From CAZXEU01 sp964639665 (GTDB taxonomy: Bacteria > Bacteroidota > Rhodothermia > Rhodothermales > Bin80): DNA of 48,420 bases. Where the stretch lies: positions 1-48,420 of the forward strand of contig CAZXEU010000165.1 of assembly GCA_964639665.1 (NCBI GenBank), read 5' to 3'. Positions 1 through 8,101 of the stretch are shown one piece after another (the first letter of the stretch is position 1; each line of letters opens with the position of its first letter). Made by a program: the position numbers and the translations under genes. The notes below the pieces were generated by a model. It was not told the DNA's origin. It saw only the letters and a program-made list of their open reading frames with translations, and did not search any database.

Positions 1-59
<59 letters not shown>

Positions 60-144
60 AGTACCATCGCGCGGCCAATTCCCACGTTTATTTCATATCC
101 TTGTTCCTTCCGCAAAAGACTTGCGTTATTAGTTTAATGCACCG

Positions 145-210
145 ATGAGCACTAAAACCGTCGGTCTGGTTCGCAAGGAGAGACTTCGGCTCGCTGTCGT
201 GCAAGAGTAA
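145..210 (+). CDS. possible 21-codon upstream ORF overlapping the start of the aspartokinase gene
   Basis: A short frame starts at ATG (145) with MSTKTVGLVRKE, ends in TAA at 208-210, and overlaps the ATG at 210 as TAATG, a common geometry for translational coupling. It holds only two threonines and no run of Thr, Ile, Lys or Met codons, so it does not look like a classical attenuator peptide such as thrL. It could be a chance frame, or the coupled leader of the operon. Nothing besides the overlap supports translation. Confidence 0.2.
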   Translation: MSTKTVGLVRKERLRLAVVQE

Positions 211-2720
211 TGGCTATTCACAGGCGGTCATCGCTCTGGGGGATGAGCACCTCGCATGTGCACAGGCCGGCCCAGGTATTCAAATTTGGCGGGACATCCC
301 TCCAGACCGCCAAGCGAATTCGGCGCATCGTCGAGTTCGTCCGCTCGGGCAAGGGTGATTTTCAGCGCATCGTAGTCGTCTCGGCGCTGGGCGGCGTCAC
401 GGACGCGCTGATTGCGGCTATAGGCGATGCTCTCAAGCGCACGAGTAACCACCGCGGCCTGGTTGACGAGCTTCGAGGGCGTCACGCAGACGTAGCCCGC
501 GAGCTGGCACCGGATCATGAATACGGTGATCTGCAGAAGCAGCTGGATGCATGCTGGCGAGAGCTGACAGATTTGCTTGATGGCGTTGGACTGCTGGGCG
601 AGTGTACTCCGCGGACGCGGGATGCGATTCTAAGCGTTGGAGAGCGTGCATGTGCTCCGCTGGTGGCCAGCGCATTCATGGATGCCGGAGAGGATGCCGT
701 TGCCGTTGACGCGAGATCCCTGATCCGAACAGACACCGCCTATGGCGAGGCCAATGTGCATTTTGACGCAACAGTGCGGCTGGTTGCGGCCGCGCTGGCG
801 AACCTGCCTTCCCGGCGCATTGTAGTCGTGACGGGATTCATAGCCGCGTCTGAGGACGGTGAAACGACCACGCTGGGTCGCTCCGGCAGCGATTACACCG
901 CTACCATCATCGGACGTGCACTCCGTGCCGAACGCGTGGAGATATGGACCGACGTGGACGGCGTTCTGTCGGCGGATCCCCGTGATGTGCCGGAGGCATT
1001 CACACTCTCGCGCCTGAGCTACACGGAAGCGGCGGAAATGGCCTACTTCGGTGCACGCGTCCTGCATCCCAGGACCATGCGCCCCGTGCAGGAGCAGGGT
1101 ATCCCGCTGCTAATAAAAAACTCTCTCAACCCGGATGCACCGGGAACGCTGATTTCCGCGGAGAGCCAAGCAGTGGAACTGCGCGTGAAGGCCATTTCCA
1201 CCATCCGTGACGTCGCGGTCGTGATGCTGGAAGGCGGCGGAATGCTTGGAGTGCCCGGCATCGCTGCGCGTGCCTTCACCACGCTGGCCGAATCAGGAGT
1301 GAACGTTCTCATGATCGCGCAGGCTTCCAGCGAGCACAGCATCTGCACGGTGGTGCGGGAGCAGAGTGCGGAAACGGCCGTGGCGGCACTGCGGCAAGCA
1401 TTTGGCCCGGAGCTCGAAAGAGGGGACGTTTCCGCCATCTTCGCCGTTAGGCAGTGCGCTGTAGTGTCTGCCGTGGGCGATCGCATGCGACACCATCCCG
1501 GACTGGCAGGCCGCATGTTCGCCACACTTGGACGAAGCCGGGTAAACGTGCTCTCCATCGCCCAGGGGGCTGCGGAAACCAACATATCGGCCGTGGTGCG
1601 TGACGCGGAGGTGCGCCGCGCCGTTCGGGCGTTGCACGAGACGTTCCCTCTTGCTCGCCTGCGGGCGCATGTGTGCCTGATCGGAACGGGCCGGGTCGGC
1701 GCGAAGCTGATTCAGATTATCGGTGAGCAGTATGAGAGATTGCTCAACCGTGTCCGGCTCAATCTGCGGCTGGTCGGTTTGGCCAATTCCCGCAGTATGG
1801 TCTGGAACGCTGACGGATTGCCGTTCGACAGTGCGCTCGGCGAGCTCGAAAATGGCATGCCTACTAACCTCGAGTGGCTTCTCGAACAGGTAGGCGCAAG
1901 CCGACTGGAACGCTTCATTGTCGTCGATGCCACGGCTTCCGAAAATCTGGCCATGCAGTACGCCGACCTTCTGGATCTGGGCGTGGGAATCGTCACGGCG
2001 AACAAGCTTGCCAACACCCAGGGCTTGGCATACCACCGGCGGCTGCAGCGGGCGACGCGAGAACGGGAAGTGGCCTATCGGTACGAAACTACGGTGGGTG
2101 CCGGTCTGCCCGTATTGTCCACACTTCAAGACCTGATCCGCTCCGGTGATGCTCCATACCGAATAGAAGGGATTCTCTCCGGCACGTTGGCCTATGTCTT
2201 CAATCAGCTGGAGGCCGGCCGGCCGCTTTCGGCCATAGTGCGCCAGGCGCACGAACTCGGGTACACGGAACCTGACCCTTTTACGGACCTCAGAGGCGAT
2301 GACGTGGCTCGCAAGCTCCTGATTCTGGCGCGTGAACTGGGGCTGGAAGTGGAGCGGCGTGACATCGAGGTGGAACCCGTGGTACCTGGTGACTTTCCTT
2401 CCGGCGCAGACCTGGAGTCCCTTGAGGCGTTAAAGGCTCTGGACACGTACTGGCAGGAACGCGTCGATACCGCTTCGGCTTCCGGAAAGTGTCTCAGATA
2501 TGTAGCTACATTGGATGACGGAAAGCTCTGCGTAGGGGTTCGCGAGGTGGAAGTGGATTCGGCGCTGGGTCGGCTGGCTGCGAGGGAGAACGTGGTATCA
2601 TTCTACACCGAGCGGTACCACGACATGCCGCTGGTAGTTCGCGGACCCGGTGCAGGTCCGGCAGTCACCGCAGGGGGTATCATTGCGGACCTTATCAAGG
2701 CCGCGGAACTGATGCAGTAG
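210..2720 (+). CDS. thrA: bifunctional aspartokinase / homoserine dehydrogenase
   Basis: This protein catalyses the first step (ATP-dependent phosphorylation of aspartate) and the third step (reduction of aspartate semialdehyde to homoserine) of the threonine/methionine branch. The first step also feeds lysine. The kinase domain begins with FKFGGTS (residues 24-30) and holds the TTLGRSGSDYTA and EIWTDVDGV signatures. Two ACT-type regulatory repeats occupy roughly residues 325-480. The dehydrogenase follows, with the nucleotide-binding LIGTGRVG near 489, NKLANT near 598 and the DLRGDDVARKL catalytic region near 693. The 836 residues match the E. coli ThrA/MetL type (810-820). The start is uncertain: ATG 210 overlaps a short upstream frame, while ATG 243 (MSTSHVHRP) would remove 11 residues. 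It is the first gene of an operon with dapB and dapA. The symbol is by similarity; metL is equally possible. Confidence 0.95.
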   Translation: MAIHRRSSLWGMSTSHVHRPAQVFKFGGTSLQTAKRIRRIVEFVRSGKGDFQRIVVVSALGGVTDALIAAIGDALKRTSNHRGLVDELRGRHADVARELAPDHEYGDLQKQLDACWRELTDLLDGVGLLGECTPRTRDAILSVGERACAPLVASAFMDAGEDAVAVDARSLIRTDTAYGEANVHFDATVRLVAAALANLPSRRIVVVTGFIAASEDGETTTLGRSGSDYTATIIGRALRAERVEIWTDVDGVLSADPRDVPEAFTLSRLSYTEAAEMAYFGARVLHPRTMRPVQEQGIPLLIKNSLNPDAPGTLISAESQAVELRVKAISTIRDVAVVMLEGGGMLGVPGIAARAFTTLAESGVNVLMIAQASSEHSICTVVREQSAETAVAALRQAFGPELERGDVSAIFAVRQCAVVSAVGDRMRHHPGLAGRMFATLGRSRVNVLSIAQGAAETNISAVVRDAEVRRAVRALHETFPLARLRAHVCLIGTGRVGAKLIQIIGEQYERLLNRVRLNLRLVGLANSRSMVWNADGLPFDSALGELENGMPTNLEWLLEQVGASRLERFIVVDATASENLAMQYADLLDLGVGIVTANKLANTQGLAYHRRLQRATREREVAYRYETTVGAGLPVLSTLQDLIRSGDAPYRIEGILSGTLAYVFNQLEAGRPLSAIVRQAHELGYTEPDPFTDLRGDDVARKLLILARELGLEVERRDIEVEPVVPGDFPSGADLESLEALKALDTYWQERVDTASASGKCLRYVATLDDGKLCVGVREVEVDSALGRLAARENVVSFYTERYHDMPLVVRGPGAGPAVTAGGIIADLIKAAELMQ

Positions 2721-2748
2721 GGGCGCCGCAAACCATTCCGACGGCCGC

Positions 2749-3483
2749 ATGAAACTAGCAATTGTAGGCACGGGCCGCATGGGCAGCGCCGTGGAGTCAC
2801 TGGCCGTAATGTCCGGGCATTGCGTTACGGCCCGGTTCAACAGCGCGACGCCCTTGACCGGAGCGGCCGGGCCCGAAGCACTGGGGGGTGCTGACGCCGT
2901 AGTGGATTTCTCGCTGCCGTCCGCCGTCGTGGCAAACCTCGAACTGTACGCGCGGTGGCGGCAGACGGCAGTAGTCGGGACCACCGGCTGGTACGACAGT
3001 CTGCCAGACGTGGAGAGGTGGGTGCGAGAGGGGAGTTCCGCGCTTCTGTATGCACCCAACTTTTCCCTGGGCATTCAAGTGATGGTACAGGGACTGAGAG
3101 CTATTGCAAGGCTGATTGACCGGCTTCCCGAGTACGACGTGGCGGTGCACGAAGTGCATCATACACGGAAGGCGGACAAGCCCAGCGGTACGGCGATTCA
3201 GATCGGGAATGTCTTTCTTGGAGCCGTGTCACGAAAGACGCGGTTTTCCGTAGAAGGCGATGACGCACTGGAAATCACCTCTAGCAGAATCGGGACAGTG
3301 TTCGGGGAGCACGTGGTGAGACTGGACAGTGCCGCCGACCGCATCTTGATCACGCATGAAGCCAAAGGTCGTGAGGGATTTGCCCTCGGAGCGCTGAGAG
3401 CAGCCGAGTGGCTGCAGGGCCGCACGGGTCTCTTCACGCTCGACGACATGCTTGAGGATTGGCTTGGCGAAAGACTTCCGTAG
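2749..3483 (+). CDS. dapB: 4-hydroxy-tetrahydrodipicolinate reductase
   Basis: This is the second dedicated enzyme of lysine/diaminopimelate synthesis and reduces the DapA product with NAD(P)H. An N-terminal Rossmann motif GTGRMGSAV is followed by VVDFSLPSAV and VVGTTGW. The hallmark EVHHTRKADKPSGTA, which binds substrate and carries the catalytic His/Lys, lies mid-protein. At 244 residues it is shorter than the E. coli enzyme (273), as is usual in Bacteroidota. It lies 28 bp after the aspartokinase/homoserine dehydrogenase gene and 8 bp before the dapA start, so the three genes are probably co-transcribed. No clear Shine-Dalgarno sequence precedes the ATG. Confidence 0.95.
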   Translation: MKLAIVGTGRMGSAVESLAVMSGHCVTARFNSATPLTGAAGPEALGGADAVVDFSLPSAVVANLELYARWRQTAVVGTTGWYDSLPDVERWVREGSSALLYAPNFSLGIQVMVQGLRAIARLIDRLPEYDVAVHEVHHTRKADKPSGTAIQIGNVFLGAVSRKTRFSVEGDDALEITSSRIGTVFGEHVVRLDSAADRILITHEAKGREGFALGALRAAEWLQGRTGLFTLDDMLEDWLGERLP

Positions 3484-3491
3484 AGGGCGGA

Positions 3492-4385
3492 ATGTACATG
3501 GTATTCAGGGGCACGGCGCCGGCATTAGTGACGCCGTTCAAGTCTGATGGCGCTGTAGACGAGGCGGCTCTGCAAGTCCTGCTGGAAAGGCAGGTTGCAG
3601 GCGGAGCGGACGCTATTGTGATTCTGGGCACAACGGGGGAGAACGCCACAATCTGGCCCGAGGAACGCGAACGGCTGGTTGAACAGGCCATAGCGCACGT
3701 CAGCGGGCGTATTCCCGTCATTGTCGGAACGGGCAACAACTCCACTGCGGAAAGCATAGTGTTCTCACGGCAAGCCGCAGCCGCCGGCGCGGATGGGCTG
3801 CTGATCGTAGGGCCATACTACAACAAGCCGACGCAGGCAGGATTCGAGGCGCACGTGGCTGCCATAGCCGATGCCTCGGACTGTCCGATCATTCTCTACA
3901 ACGTGCCCGGCCGGACGGGCCTGAACGTGACGGCGGAGACGACGCTGGCGCTTGCCGAAGCCGTTCCGAAGGTCGTCGGAATAAAGGAGGCTTCCGGGGA
4001 CCTGGGCCAGATCACGGATATTCTGGTGCACCGGCCCGAAGGTCTGGCTGTGTACGCCGGCGATGATGAGATGGCATTTCCGCTGGCGGCTCTCGGCGCC
4101 GACGGCGTTATTTCGGTGCTGAGCAATGTAATTCCGGGTGCCATGGGACGGCTGGTGGCTGAAGCCCTCGCGGGAAGATTCGCCGAGGCAAGAGGGCATC
4201 ACTTCCGCCTCGTGCCTGCAATGCGGGCTTGCTTCCTTGAGACCAATCCCATACCGGTCAAGGCGATGCTGGCCCATATGGGCCTGATTGGCCCCGGCCT
4301 GCGCCTGCCGCTTGTTCCGATGACGGAACCTGGGCGCGTGCGCATGCTGGATGCCTTCGGTGACCTGGTAGCTGCGGAGCGCTAG
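3492..4385 (+). CDS. dapA: 4-hydroxy-tetrahydrodipicolinate synthase
   Basis: This enzyme condenses pyruvate with aspartate semialdehyde, the entry to lysine/diaminopimelate. The TIM-barrel fold is indicated by GTTGE (Thr47-Thr48), YNVPGRTG (Tyr136) and the Schiff-base lysine in GIKEASGD (Lys165). I chose ATG 3492 (MYMVFRG) because AGAGGGCGG lies just upstream and it gives the usual 297 residues. The open frame reaches back to 3459 inside dapB, but that would add 11 unlikely residues. Its TAG stop lies in a CTAG shared with the stop of the convergent phosphodiesterase gene. Confidence 0.95.
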   Translation: MYMVFRGTAPALVTPFKSDGAVDEAALQVLLERQVAGGADAIVILGTTGENATIWPEERERLVEQAIAHVSGRIPVIVGTGNNSTAESIVFSRQAAAAGADGLLIVGPYYNKPTQAGFEAHVAAIADASDCPIILYNVPGRTGLNVTAETTLALAEAVPKVVGIKEASGDLGQITDILVHRPEGLAVYAGDDEMAFPLAALGADGVISVLSNVIPGAMGRLVAEALAGRFAEARGHHFRLVPAMRACFLETNPIPVKAMLAHMGLIGPGLRLPLVPMTEPGRVRMLDAFGDLVAAER

Positions 4386-5278
4386 AAATCAGAAACTGCG
4401 CGAGCGATATCCGGATAGTCTGTGATAAACCCGTCCACCCCGAGGGCCTTGAGACGCACCATGTCCGATACGGAATTGACGGTCCATGGGATGAGCCTCA
4501 TGCCGCGGTAATGCGCGGCGCGTACCAGATCCTCATCCACCAATCGGAACAGAGGCGAATAGACCTCGGGCAGGAAACCGAGGCCGGCAATGTCGGATTC
4601 CAGGTCTGCCTTTGATCCAACGAGCAAGGCCATTTGCCAGGCAGCTCCGGTCTGTCTGGCCGCGCGCAGCGACCGCATGTCGAACGACTGAAGGGTAACG
4701 CGGTCCGCTATATCCGCCTCGACCACTACGTCGTGGACGCGCTGGACAAATTCCCTTGGTGCGGGAGTAAAAATCCCGTCCCATTCCGGACGGGATTTTA
4801 CCTCGATATTGTATCGCACCAATGCGAGGCCCTGCTTTGCCGCATGCGCTTCGGCCGCATTGATAACGGCCCGAAGCCGCGGTTTTGCCGCTGGTCGTGC
4901 CTCTTGACGGGAAAAATCCGGATGGCCACGGCTGCCGCAATCGTATCGCTCTGCTTCCTCGTAGGACATCCGGTAAATGTTGTGCAGTTGGCCGTTCGTT
5001 ATGGCGCGCCCGGTCAAGTCTGTGCATATGGTAGCTGACATCCAGGGCTCATGCGAGACGACGACTGTTGAGTCGCCTGCGATTACCACATCCATTTCGA
5101 GCGTGCTTACCCCAAGGTCCATCGCCCGAAGGAATCCGGCGATGGTGTTTTCCGGCAGCAGCCCCCGGGCGCCCCGATGGCCCTGGATGTCGAAGCGGGG
5201 CGGCAGCTGGCCGGCAACAGCCTGCAGTGCTAGAGCAAAAACAACGGAGGCCGTCATGGAATCATGAATCTGTTGCAC
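4382..5278 (-). CDS. exported glycerophosphodiester phosphodiesterase
   Basis: This protein hydrolyses deacylated phospholipid head groups to glycerol 3-phosphate and an alcohol. The GDPD signature HRGARGLLPENT lies near residues 34-45, with EMDVV and SHEPW following as expected for the TIM-barrel active site. The C-terminal part contains IEVKSRPEWDGIF and ends with GVDGFITDYP, typical of the family. The N-terminus is hydrophobic (TASVVFALALQAVAGQ) and should act as a signal peptide, placing the enzyme in the periplasm. Translation may start at ATG 5278 or at the second Met (5257), which gives a more compact signal peptide. The gene is convergent with dapA, overlapping it by 4 bp through CTAG stops, and divergent from gyrA. 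A terminator-like hairpin lies inside the coding sequence. Confidence 0.9.
   Translation of the reverse strand: MQQIHDSMTASVVFALALQAVAGQLPPRFDIQGHRGARGLLPENTIAGFLRAMDLGVSTLEMDVVIAGDSTVVVSHEPWMSATICTDLTGRAITNGQLHNIYRMSYEEAERYDCGSRGHPDFSRQEARPAAKPRLRAVINAAEAHAAKQGLALVRYNIEVKSRPEWDGIFTPAPREFVQRVHDVVVEADIADRVTLQSFDMRSLRAARQTGAAWQMALLVGSKADLESDIAGLGFLPEVYSPLFRLVDEDLVRAAHYRGMRLIPWTVNSVSDMVRLKALGVDGFITDYPDIARAVSDF
4770..4799. terminator. terminator-like hairpin inside the phosphodiesterase gene
   Basis: A perfect 12-bp inverted repeat, AAAATCCCGTCC / GGACGGGATTTT, surrounds a 6-nt loop. On the minus strand, which is the transcribed sense, it ends in a T5 tract, the shape of an intrinsic terminator. 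It lies mid-gene and encodes the conserved residues KSRPEWDGIF, so protein constraint could explain part of it. Its effect on transcription is unknown. Confidence 0.35.
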
Positions 5279-5373
5279 GATAACGCCTTCCGGCGGCCCC
5301 TGGATTCCGAGCTTCAGGCAAGCGGTCCGTTTATCCTGACAAGCGAATCTTGCAGGCGGCTTGAAGAATGCCC

Positions 5374-5393
5374 AAGCGCTTAAGTTGCAACTT
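5374..5393. promoter_or_regulatory. two adjacent palindromes between the phosphodiesterase gene and gyrA
   Basis: AAGCGCTT (5374-5381) is directly followed by the 12-bp perfect palindrome AAGTTGCAACTT (5382-5393). They lie in the 228-bp divergent intergenic region, about 115 bp upstream of the gyrA ATG. Symmetric sites of this size in a promoter region are typical of dimeric regulators, but the cognate protein is unknown and chance is not excluded. Confidence 0.3.
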
Positions 5394-5506
5394 TCTGACT
5401 CTGGCTCAACTGGCTTAAATCCTGTTTTTTCCGTACATTAACACGATTATTCGTAGCGATTGGTCACATCCGGAAGAGCGCACTTCTTCACGCCTGACCT
5501 CTATTG

Positions 5507-8080
5507 ATGGAACCCTTTGAGGAGCGCGTTGCACGTGTCAACATAGCGGAGGAAATGCAGTCCTCCTACATCGACTATTCGATGTCGGTAATTGTAGGGC
5601 GGGCACTTCCGGACGTTCGGGACGGGCTTAAGCCGGCACACCGCAGGGTACTCTTCGGCATGAGCGAACTCGGCCTCGGGCCGGCTTCAGGCCACAAGAA
5701 AAGCGCCCGAATTGTAGGGGAGGTGCTGGGCAAGTACCATCCCCACGGTGACGCGACGGTCTACGATACCATGGTACGGATGGCGCAGGGCTTTTCGCTG
5801 CGGTACCCGCTGGTAGACGGCCAGGGCAACTTCGGCTCCGTGGACGGTGACTCGGCTGCGGCCATGCGCTACACGGAGGCGCGGCTTACGCGTCTTGCAG
5901 ACCAGATGCTGCGGGACATCAAGGAGGATACGACCGATTTCCAGGAGAACTTTGACGGGTCGCTGGAAGAGCCCTCGGTTCTCCCCGCGGCTGTGCCCAA
6001 CCTCCTCGTCAACGGCGGAGACGGCATTGCCGTGGGGATGGCCACGAAGATCCCTCCCCACAATCTCGGCGAGGTGGTAGATGCCATTGTTGCCTACATA
6101 GATGACCCGCAGATAGACACGCTGGGGCTGATGGAGCATCTGCCCGGGCCTGATTTTCCGACTGGTGGCATCATTTACGGCCACGCAGGTATCCAGAGTG
6201 CCTACCACATGGGCAAGGGGCGCGTGGTCATGCGTGCCCGGATGCGGGAAGAAGAGATCCGGCCGGATCGGACAGCACTAGTAGTGACAGAGATTCCCTA
6301 CCAGGTCAACAAGAGCAGCCTGGTGGAAAAGATTGCTGACCTGGTGCGAGACAAGCGGATTGAGGGCATCAGAGACCTGCGTGACGAAAGCGACCGCGAC
6401 GGCATGCGCATCGTCATTGAGCTTCGCCGGGACGCTATGCCGCAGGTGGTGGAGAACAAGTTGTACCGGTACTCCCAGTGTCAGCAGACCTTTGGCGTCA
6501 ACATGGTGGCGCTGGTTGACGGCAGGCCCCGCACGGTTACGCTGAAGGACGCCATACGGCATTTCGTAGAGCATCGTCACGTAGTCGTGACGCGACGCAC
6601 CAGGCACCGATTGCTGAAGGCTCGCGAGCGCGGACATGTCCTGGAGGGTCTGATGATCGCGCTGGACCATCTGGATGCCGTGATCACGATCATTCGCCAT
6701 TCGGAGGACACGGACGAGGCGGTCCATAACCTGCAGCAAGGGCTGTATCCTTCCCATCTCACACCGGAGCAGCTGGCAAGGCTCGGCCTGTCACCGGACC
6801 CTCCCGGTGCAGCTGATCACGGTCGTGATACGTGGCTGACGAATGCCCAGGCATCGGCCATCCTGGCGCTGAGACTGCGCCGGCTGACGGGGCTTGAGCG
6901 CCGCAAGATAGAAGCGGAATACCGGGACGTGGCACGGTCCATTGAGCGGCTGCGGGGCATTCTGGCCAGCGAACCGCTGCGAATGCTGCTGATCAAGGAT
7001 GAACTCCTGCAGCTCAAGGACAGGTTTGACGATAAGCGCCGCACGAAGATCGACTACGCGGGAGGAGAAAACTTTCTCATCGAGGACCTGGTGGAGGACC
7101 GGCAGGTGGTGGTTACCATTTCTCGCCAGGGTCTCATCAAGCGCACAAGTGCCTCGGAATTTCGCAGGCAAGGTCGCGGCGGAATAGGTGTGCGAGGCGG
7201 AGGTCTGCGCGAGGACGACCATTTGGCCCATCTGATCGCTTCGTTCAATCATGACTATCTGCTGTTTTTCACCGACCACGGAAAGTGCTTCTGGTTGCGC
7301 TCCTTTGAGATTCCGTCGGGGAGCCGTGCAGCCAAGGGCCGAAACATCCGTAACCTGATTCGCATCGACCAGAATGACCGGGTGCGCGCGGTCCTTGCCA
7401 TCTGCAAGGAAAAGTTCCGGGATGCGGAGTTTCTACGCAGTCACTACGTGGTGATGGCCACGCGGCGCGGCAGGGTAAAGAAGACTGTACTGCGCGCATT
7501 CAGTCGTCCGCTGCGCTCGGGCATCTGGGCGATCAAGGTTCTGGACGGAGACGAACTGGTTGAGGCGAGGCTGACAGACGGAGATGCAACGGTTACGCTG
7601 GCGGCCTCAAACGGGCGTGCGATACGATTTGAGGAACAGGATGTACGGGCAGCCAGTCGGCATACTACTGGTGTGCGCGGCATGCGGCTGGAGGCGGGCG
7701 ATGCCGTTGTTGGCATGGTGGTCATGTCCAACGGCGAATGCCGCGATTTGCTTTCTGTATCGGAAAACGGTTACGGTAAGCGCAGCCTCCAGGCCGACTA
7801 CCCCATAAAGAGTCGGGCGGGCAAAGGCGTGATTTCGCTGCGGCGAACGAAGCGAACAGGACCGCTAATTGCCATTTCCGGAGTAGTGGAGTCCGACGAC
7901 GTAATGATCATTACCAAAGGGGGTACGCTGATTCGCACCGAAGTCTCGGGAATTGCTACCATGGGGCGCTATACACAGGGTGTTCGCCTGATACGTCTAA
8001 GGGAGGGCGATGCAATTGCGGCGGTTACTCCTGTTGTAGAGGCAGAATCCGAGGCGGACGAGGAAGCGCGGCAGGCGTAG
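5507..8080 (+). CDS. gyrA: DNA gyrase subunit A
   Basis: This is the breakage-reunion subunit of the type II topoisomerase that supercoils DNA. The numbering from ATG 5507 matches E. coli almost exactly: catalytic Tyr122 sits in MRYTEARL and the quinolone-determining region is HPHGDATVYDT. A gyrase-type box, QGRGGIG, lies near residue 554 and separates gyrase from topoisomerase IV. Six beta-pinwheel repeats follow, and the C-terminus is acidic (EAESEADEEARQA). At 857 residues the length is normal. A TTG lies directly before the ATG; ATG is preferred. Residue 83 is Ala rather than Ser/Thr, which in many bacteria lowers fluoroquinolone sensitivity. The gene stands alone between divergent and convergent neighbours. 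Confidence 0.97.
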   Translation: MEPFEERVARVNIAEEMQSSYIDYSMSVIVGRALPDVRDGLKPAHRRVLFGMSELGLGPASGHKKSARIVGEVLGKYHPHGDATVYDTMVRMAQGFSLRYPLVDGQGNFGSVDGDSAAAMRYTEARLTRLADQMLRDIKEDTTDFQENFDGSLEEPSVLPAAVPNLLVNGGDGIAVGMATKIPPHNLGEVVDAIVAYIDDPQIDTLGLMEHLPGPDFPTGGIIYGHAGIQSAYHMGKGRVVMRARMREEEIRPDRTALVVTEIPYQVNKSSLVEKIADLVRDKRIEGIRDLRDESDRDGMRIVIELRRDAMPQVVENKLYRYSQCQQTFGVNMVALVDGRPRTVTLKDAIRHFVEHRHVVVTRRTRHRLLKARERGHVLEGLMIALDHLDAVITIIRHSEDTDEAVHNLQQGLYPSHLTPEQLARLGLSPDPPGAADHGRDTWLTNAQASAILALRLRRLTGLERRKIEAEYRDVARSIERLRGILASEPLRMLLIKDELLQLKDRFDDKRRTKIDYAGGENFLIEDLVEDRQVVVTISRQGLIKRTSASEFRRQGRGGIGVRGGGLREDDHLAHLIASFNHDYLLFFTDHGKCFWLRSFEIPSGSRAAKGRNIRNLIRIDQNDRVRAVLAICKEKFRDAEFLRSHYVVMATRRGRVKKTVLRAFSRPLRSGIWAIKVLDGDELVEARLTDGDATVTLAASNGRAIRFEEQDVRAASRHTTGVRGMRLEAGDAVVGMVVMSNGECRDLLSVSENGYGKRSLQADYPIKSRAGKGVISLRRTKRTGPLIAISGVVESDDVMIITKGGTLIRTEVSGIATMGRYTQGVRLIRLREGDAIAAVTPVVEAESEADEEARQA

Positions 8081-8101
8081 CCGGGCAATGGGCGCCCGCA
8101 G

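Noticed and set aside
111..125. Hairpin CGCAA-AAGAC-TTGCG followed by TTATT, considered as a terminator
   Set aside because: No plus-strand gene ends before it in the window, the stem is only 5 bp, and it lies between divergent genes.
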